64,000 bases of DNA from Methylobacterium sp. Leaf465 (GTDB lineage: Bacteria > Pseudomonadota > Alphaproteobacteria > Rhizobiales > Beijerinckiaceae). The notes under the pieces were generated by a model. The model ran no database searches, was not told the DNA's origin, and worked only from the letters and a program-made list of their open reading frames with translations. A program made the translations under genes and the position numbers. Of the stretch, positions 59,097 to 64,000 are shown piece by piece (within the stretch, counting starts at the first letter, position 1; every line of letters starts with the position of its first letter). The stretch covers positions 405,762-469,761 of the forward strand of contig NZ_LMRA01000034.1 in the NCBI RefSeq assembly GCF_001424705.1, read 5' to 3'.

Positions 59097-61715
59097 ATGC
59101 ATCCCATGATGCTCACCCTCGCAACGCTTCTGGAAAGCCAAGCCGTCGTCTCCGTCCTGGCTGCAGCGACGATCTGCACCCTGAGTGCCTGGCTGACGGT
59201 GCACCTGCTCCGGAAGGCCGAGGCCGCGCCGGCGACCCGACGCGGACGATGGCTGGTGGGCACGGCCCTCGCCGCCGGGCTCGGAGTCTGGACCACGCAC
59301 TTCCTGGGCATGCTCGGATATCGGACCGACGTCATCCTGGGCTTCCATTCCGGGACCACGATCGCGTCCGCCCTGATCGCCGTGGTGGCGGTGGGCGTGC
59401 CCTTCGCGCTCTCGGCCCTGCCGAAGGGTCGCCCGGCCCGGGGCCTCCTGGGTGCCGTGGCGGGGCTCGGCATCGGCGCGATGCACATCACCGGCATGTC
59501 CGCCCTCGAAGGCTGCACCCAAAGCCAGTCGGACACGGCCAACGCCCTGGCCTACCTGCTGGGGGCGGGGGTGATGGCGGGGGCGCGCCTCCTCCCCGAG
59601 CGCCGGCCCTTCGATGCGATCGCCTGCGCGCTCATCGTCCTGGCGGTGTGTGGAACACACTTCACCTCCCTGGCCGGGACGGTGCTGGAGGGGCAACCCA
59701 CCGCGACGCTCGGCCCGAACGTCCAGGTGGCGCTGAGCATCCTGACCGCCGCCGGTGCGGCGATCCTCATCACGGGTGCCTTCGTCGCCCTAGCGGCGAC
59801 CCGGCGCTTCGAGGCCCAGGAACAGGCCCACCTGAACGTCCTGGCGACGGCGCTCCAAAACATGTCCAACGGCATCCTGAAGATCTCGTCCCAGGGATCC
59901 ATCGAACTCTACAACCAGCGCCTCCTCGGCATGCTCGATCTGGCTCCGGACGCCGTCCGGGTCGGGATGCACCTCGAGGACTTTCTCAAGGCCACGGGTG
60001 ATTCCAACGGATGGGATGCCGAGCGCACCGCCCGTGTGGCGGGCAACCATTGGCTCTGGATGGGCAAGGACGAGGAGACCCGGATCGAGCACCTCTTCGA
60101 CGACGGCCGGATCCTGTCGATCGCCTGCCAGCCCGTCGCCGACGGCGCCGTCCTGACCTACGACGACGTGACCCGGGACCGGCGCGCCCAGGCGGAGATC
60201 TCGCAACTGGCCTATCACGACCCCCTGACGGGTCTGTGCAACCGGCGCGCGCTCAACGAGCGGATGCTCGCCGTGCATCAGACGGGGGCTCGATCCACCC
60301 TGCTCCTGCTCGATCTCGATCGGTTCAAATTCGTCAACGACACCTTCGGCCATGCGGTCGGTGACCAGTTGCTCGTCGCGGTGGCGGGCCGGCTGCGCGC
60401 GCTCATCGGCGAGGCGGACTTCATCGCCCGGCACGGCGGCGACGAACTCGCGATCCTCACGGCGGGCGATACAGCCTCGGCCAAGGCCCTGGCAGACCGG
60501 ATCGTGGCGGAGATCGAGAAGCCCTACATCCTCGCGAGCATGACCGTGGTCGTCGGCTGCAGCATCGGCGTGTGCGGCCTCGACGACAGCACCAGTCCCA
60601 GCGACCTGATGCAGCGGGCCGATATCGCCCTGTACGAAGCCAAGCGCCGGGGCCGCGGGGTGGCGGTCGGCTACCAGCCCGGCATGATCGAGGCGATCGC
60701 TGCCCGCGGCCATCTCGAGAACGATCTGCGCGGGGCGCTCGCCCTGCGGCAGTTCTATCTCGTCTATCAGCCGATCCTGTCGCTCACGACCGACCGGATC
60801 GTCTCCTGTGAAGCCCTGATCCGCTGGAACCATCCGCATCGCGGACTGGTCTCGCCGGATGAGTTCATCCCCCTCGCCGAGGAGACCGGGCTGATCGTTC
60901 CGATCGGACAATGGGTGCTGGAACAGGCCTGCCGGGAGGCTGCGAACTGGCCGGACGCGCAGCATCTGGCCGTCAACGTGTCCGCGGTCCAGCTCCGTTC
61001 GCCCCTCCTGCTGACGCATGTCGCCGAAGCCCTGGCCGCGAGCGGCCTGCCTGCGAGCCGGCTCGAACTCGAACTCACGGAGACGGCGCTTGTCGAGGAC
61101 GGGCGGCAGATCGCCCATACCCTGGACGCTCTGCGGCGGGTCGGCGTCAAGATCGCGATGGACGATTTCGGGACGGGCTACTCCTCCCTTGCCCACCTGC
61201 GCGATCTTCCCCTCGACCGGATCAAGATCGATCGCAGCTTCGTCGCCGCGGCGCTGGACGACCGGCAATCCCTGGCGGTCATCAAAGCGGTGACGCAGAT
61301 GGGCCGCGACATGAACATCCCGACCCTGGCGGAGGGCGTGGAGAGCCGCGAGCAACTCGATCTCCTCCGGGCGATCGGCTGCGACGCGGTCCAGGGCTAC
61401 CTGATCGGCCGGCCCTCCCGTCGCCAGACGGTCGCCTACCCGGATGGGACGAGGTGGCTTCGCGGCGGTGAACGACAGACCCTCGTGGCGCATGCCTCTG
61501 GCGATTTCCCAGAGGGCGTGTCGGACCTTCATCAAGCGCCATGCGCGGGCGACGGTCGTGGTCTCGAGGAGGGCACCGTACCCAAGATCGATGTGATTGC
61601 AGGCCACCCACGCAGGCAGCAGCTCACAGAAGACGGGTTCGATGTCCCGGCAAGCGCGCTCCCATTCCCCTCTGATCTCGGGCGCCTTCCCGCATCCGTC
61701 CCCGTCGCGCGGTAG
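59097..61715 (+). CDS. MHYT-PAS-GGDEF-EAL cyclic-di-GMP signalling protein
   Basis: The protein has 872 residues. Seven membrane helices (residues about 10-235) carry the MHYT-type motifs TTHFLGM (66-72), AMHITGM (128-134) and GTHFT (186-190), a sensor type thought to bind copper and sense gas. A PAS-like region follows (about 245-360). GGDEF domain 365-530: the active-site motif reads GGDEL (447-451), a variant that may still be active or may only bind GTP. EAL domain 545-773: E572-A-L, then TETA, MDDFGTGYSS and LAEGVES are all present, so phosphodiesterase activity is likely. A 100-residue tail of unknown kind follows. Confidence 0.9.
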   Translation: MHPMMLTLATLLESQAVVSVLAAATICTLSAWLTVHLLRKAEAAPATRRGRWLVGTALAAGLGVWTTHFLGMLGYRTDVILGFHSGTTIASALIAVVAVGVPFALSALPKGRPARGLLGAVAGLGIGAMHITGMSALEGCTQSQSDTANALAYLLGAGVMAGARLLPERRPFDAIACALIVLAVCGTHFTSLAGTVLEGQPTATLGPNVQVALSILTAAGAAILITGAFVALAATRRFEAQEQAHLNVLATALQNMSNGILKISSQGSIELYNQRLLGMLDLAPDAVRVGMHLEDFLKATGDSNGWDAERTARVAGNHWLWMGKDEETRIEHLFDDGRILSIACQPVADGAVLTYDDVTRDRRAQAEISQLAYHDPLTGLCNRRALNERMLAVHQTGARSTLLLLDLDRFKFVNDTFGHAVGDQLLVAVAGRLRALIGEADFIARHGGDELAILTAGDTASAKALADRIVAEIEKPYILASMTVVVGCSIGVCGLDDSTSPSDLMQRADIALYEAKRRGRGVAVGYQPGMIEAIAARGHLENDLRGALALRQFYLVYQPILSLTTDRIVSCEALIRWNHPHRGLVSPDEFIPLAEETGLIVPIGQWVLEQACREAANWPDAQHLAVNVSAVQLRSPLLLTHVAEALAASGLPASRLELELTETALVEDGRQIAHTLDALRRVGVKIAMDDFGTGYSSLAHLRDLPLDRIKIDRSFVAAALDDRQSLAVIKAVTQMGRDMNIPTLAEGVESREQLDLLRAIGCDAVQGYLIGRPSRRQTVAYPDGTRWLRGGERQTLVAHASGDFPEGVSDLHQAPCAGDGRGLEEGTVPKIDVIAGHPRRQQLTEDGFDVPASALPFPSDLGRLPASVPVAR

Positions 61716-62113
61716 CGGGAGAAGCCTCGCCGAGCGAGCCGGACACGGGGATGCGCTCTGGCTCTTCGCCGGCGCGCCACGCATTTCATCGGGCGTTTCA
61801 CGCTTCGGCGATCCGTTGCGTTGCGCGTCCGTGCTGTTCAAGGAAAGCGAAGCGGGCTTCAACGGTCCATGGCCACGAACCGATGCAGCTTGCCCTGTCC
61901 GGGGCTGACCTGCGCGATGCCGATGTGACGGTCGCGGAATCGGGTCGGCCTTGAAGCGCGACCGCTGAGGCTTGTCACTGTCGACATCCGGCAGGCAGCG
62001 ATGCAGCGACGAGTGGGTCGGATGCGGAAGGCTCGGCTGCTGCGCGGAGAGGTCGTCGTCGAACCTCTTCGTAACCTCTCACCTTTAGCGTCGCCTCCGA
62101 GGATGAGGTGGTT
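61716..62113. other. Intergenic between the c-di-GMP gene and the C93 peptidase
   Basis: About 400 bases. On the minus strand a protein-like frame (about 61784 to 61440) extends from here into the tail of the upstream gene, but has no clear stop or start. Confidence 0.4.
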
Positions 62114-62779
62114 ATGCGGCGCTCTACAGTCATGGCGGCCTTGTTCGTGGCCCTGTCGCCCCCTTCGGCCTCGGCCAACGGACACGCAGCGAGCGGAACC
62201 GCGCAGGCGGTCTTCATCGCAGACGGCGAGCCGACCTTGGCGCCGATGGCGTTTCTCCAATTCTGTCTGAAGTATAAGTCCCAGTGTGCGACACCTTCAG
62301 AGGAGACGCCCATCGTCATCGAGCTTACGCCAAATAATCTCGCCGAGATGCGGAGCGTCAATGCAGCTGTCAACGCGCGTATAGCACCGAATCCAGCCAA
62401 GGACGGCGATCATTGGTCACTGGAAACCCGATACGGCAACTGCAACGATTATGCGGTTCAAAAGCGGGATGAACTTGCGCGACGCGGTTTTCCAATTTCA
62501 GCCCTCTCACTTGCCACGGTCATGACGCGTGATGGCCAGGGCCACCTTGTTCTGACGGTGCGCACGAACAGAGGCGATTACGTCCTCGACAATCTGAATG
62601 CGGCCATCATGCCCTGGAACACCGTGCGCTACGCATGGCTGAAGCGGCAGTCGGCCGCAAAACCCCGCTATTGGGTCGACCTGAGTGGGAGCTCTCCTGC
62701 CCACCGTGCACAGACTGCATCGAGTCGTCCGCAGCCCGCGCATCGGAACCGCATCGCAAGCGCCGGAGCGCCCCTCTAA
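62114..62779 (+). CDS. Transglutaminase-like cysteine peptidase (BTLCP, C93/LapG-type)
   Basis: The protein has 221 residues. A signal peptide (MRRSTVMAALFVALSPPSASA) exports it to the periplasm. The catalytic triad of the family is visible: Cys in TRYGNCNDYAVQKRDEL, His in GQGHLVLTVRTNRG and Asp in YVLDNLNAAI. A PMAFLQFCLKYKSQCA segment near the N-terminus is the family's usual opening. LapG relatives cut adhesins in response to c-di-GMP. The ATG at 62114 is preceded by GAGG. The tail (SPAHRAQTASSRPQPAHRNR) is basic and low complexity. Confidence 0.88.
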   Translation: MRRSTVMAALFVALSPPSASANGHAASGTAQAVFIADGEPTLAPMAFLQFCLKYKSQCATPSEETPIVIELTPNNLAEMRSVNAAVNARIAPNPAKDGDHWSLETRYGNCNDYAVQKRDELARRGFPISALSLATVMTRDGQGHLVLTVRTNRGDYVLDNLNAAIMPWNTVRYAWLKRQSAAKPRYWVDLSGSSPAHRAQTASSRPQPAHRNRIASAGAPL

Positions 62780-62909
62780 GCCATTCGATCGGTGGCATGC
62801 CGCGAGGGAACGACCGCGATCCAGTCCGCGCCGGAGTTCGACTGTCTGCCTTGACAGACGAAGGGGCCTGCACAAAGCTTCTGGCGGGTGCCCGCAAGCC
62901 AAGGTGAAC

Positions 62910-63965
62910 GTGTCTTTTCCGCTCTTGTCCCGCCGTGAAGTGATCGCTGGCCTCGGTGCGGCCGGCTTCCCTCGCATCGCCTCGGCGACCGACAGGGAGG
63001 TCATCGTCAAGCCGGGCGACTCGATCGCTGGGGCGCTCGCTCAAGCTCCCGCCGGCACGACGCGGCGCCTGCGCCTCATGGCTGGTGGCCATGGGCCATT
63101 GACGCTGCAATCTCTGAAAGGTGGTCGGCTCGAACTGACCGGTGAAGACGGTGCGGTCTTGGGCCCGACGGTGGTGCGCGGATCCGATCAGATCGTTTTC
63201 CGCAACCTCGCGTTCAGGGGAGAGAAGGGCGGAGCGACCGTCCCAGGTCTGGTGCTGATAGATCCGAGTTCGCGGGATATTCTGTTCGAACGGTGCAGTT
63301 TCGCGACCTCCGACAGCGTCACGGGTTGGAGCAGCCGCGATTGGGTCGATCGGCCTTATCCGATCGGCCTGTTCGCACGCGGCCCGCAGGTCTCCGTGAA
63401 GGAAAGCCGCTTCTTCAACCTTCGCAATTGCCTGAGCGTGGCCGGCGATGGCGGAGTGGTTCAGGGTTGCAGTTTCGAAGCGTTCGGCAACGATGCGATC
63501 GAGTTCGGCGCCAACAATCTGAGGATCGTCTCCAACAGGATCCGAGGCGGGTACCATACGCAGGTAGACCCGCTCCATGCCGATGGTATTCAGGGTTTTC
63601 CGGCCCCAAATTCAGGGCAATACCAAAATATCTTGATCGACTCGAACATCATCGAGTTCGTAGGGCCCGGCGACTACATGCAGGGCATTACGATTTTTGA
63701 TGGTTCCTGGCAGAATGTCCGTGTAACGAACAATAAGGTCAGTGTTAATGTCTGGAACGCGATCGCGTTGTATGGCATTTCTGGTGTTTTTGTTGAGGGA
63801 AATATCGTTTCTTCGACGGATCCAAAGATCCGGAACTGGATAGAAGTTCGTGCTTCGAAGACCGGCGTGAGATCGACCGACGTCGTTGTTCGCAACAACG
63901 TTGCGCCCCTGTTCAAGACGGATCGGGGAGCGACGTTGGCGAACAACCAGGTCCGGCTGCGCTGA
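62910..63965 (+). CDS. Exported parallel beta-helix protein
   Basis: The protein has about 351 residues. A Tat-like signal (LSRREVIAGLGAAGFPRIASA) precedes a right-handed beta-helix built of repeated coils (IVFRNLAFRG, ILFERCSFATSD, VSVKESRFFNLRNCLSV, LRIVSNRIRGG, ILIDSNIIEFV, VRVTNNKVSV, VFVEGNIVSS, VVVRNNVAPL). Asp/His/Arg groups in HTQVDPLHADGIQG look like a polysaccharide-lyase or hydrolase site. The GTG at 62910 has AAGG five bases upstream. It probably acts on or binds polysaccharide in the envelope. Confidence 0.83.
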   Translation: MSFPLLSRREVIAGLGAAGFPRIASATDREVIVKPGDSIAGALAQAPAGTTRRLRLMAGGHGPLTLQSLKGGRLELTGEDGAVLGPTVVRGSDQIVFRNLAFRGEKGGATVPGLVLIDPSSRDILFERCSFATSDSVTGWSSRDWVDRPYPIGLFARGPQVSVKESRFFNLRNCLSVAGDGGVVQGCSFEAFGNDAIEFGANNLRIVSNRIRGGYHTQVDPLHADGIQGFPAPNSGQYQNILIDSNIIEFVGPGDYMQGITIFDGSWQNVRVTNNKVSVNVWNAIALYGISGVFVEGNIVSSTDPKIRNWIEVRASKTGVRSTDVVVRNNVAPLFKTDRGATLANNQVRLR

Positions 63966-64000
63966 TCGGGCGTCCCCGGAGCGCCGGTGTGGGCTCGGCT
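63966..64000. other. Window end
   Basis: 35 bases after the last gene, nothing seen. Confidence 0.5.

Noticed and set aside
1..64000. CRISPR array, tRNA, rRNA, prophage or insertion sequence
   Set aside because: No evenly spaced repeat array, cloverleaf, rRNA motif, transposase DDE text or phage structural gene was found by eye.

Overview
The window is 64 kb of uniformly GC-rich DNA with very dense, often overlapping genes (many ATGA/GTGA stop-start overlaps). Gene content points to an aerobic alphaproteobacterium of the Methylobacterium/Methylorubrum type: Sox-type sulfur oxidation proteins, periplasmic molybdenum hydroxylase, Tad-pilus-type TadE/TadG proteins, alphaproteobacterial flagellin, BTLCP (C93) cysteine peptidase, DUF3750, FCD-type GntR regulator. 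The genus is an inference from style and content; there is no rRNA or marker gene here. No tRNA, rRNA, CRISPR array or recognisable insertion sequence was seen.

Layout. 1-6 kb: end of an aldo/keto reductase, a glycine-zipper exported protein, an LRR-protein kinase, XerC, a lower-GC lipocalin-like protein, and a divergent monooxygenase/MarR pair around a perfect palindrome. 6-12.7 kb: two divergent operons that fit oxidation of an alcohol or sugar to a lactone and hydrolysis of that lactone (GMC oxidoreductase plus alpha/beta hydrolase; DoxX, cupin, SMP-30 lactonase, VOC protein), then a Crp/Fnr regulator. 14-20.2 kb: an eight-gene, translationally coupled operon joining an IorAB-type molybdenum hydroxylase to a flavocytochrome c pair and SoxX-Y-Z-A, with no soxB or soxCD. 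20.2-29.1 kb: ChrA-type transporter, an orphan flagellin, an AraC regulator broken by an in-frame stop, and three TadE/TadG-type genes lying between two 103-bp direct repeats derived from the 3' end of a GntR gene.

29.1-37.5 kb: an eight-gene minus-strand operon with a branched-chain-amino-acid-type ABC importer, an M20-type amidohydrolase, an M81 (MlrC-like) metallopeptidase and its likely GntR repressor; a promoter whose -10 box is covered by a palindrome lies at its head. 37.6-40.3 kb: an Lrp remnant, a transglutaminase-like protein and small hypotheticals. 40.6-43.8 kb: a 1047-residue secreted multidomain protein with a polysaccharide-deacetylase-like core and RTX repeats. 44-48.8 kb: MFS transporter with an AraC regulator, an HNH-like protein and a ClpP-like protein. 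49-55.2 kb: small exported proteins, a DUF1275 membrane protein, a large polytopic membrane protein coupled to a UDP-galactopyranose-mutase-like flavoprotein, and DUF3750. 55.2-58.6 kb: small secreted or membrane peptides, with isolated hairpin terminators that suggest unannotated small transcripts. 59-64 kb: an MHYT-GGDEF-EAL cyclic-di-GMP protein, a C93 (LapG-like) cysteine peptidase and an exported beta-helix protein.

The strongest candidates for something new are the molybdenum hydroxylase-Sox hybrid operon, the M81/M20/ABC operon, and the RTX deacetylase. All functional calls come from reading motifs by eye; no database search was run.
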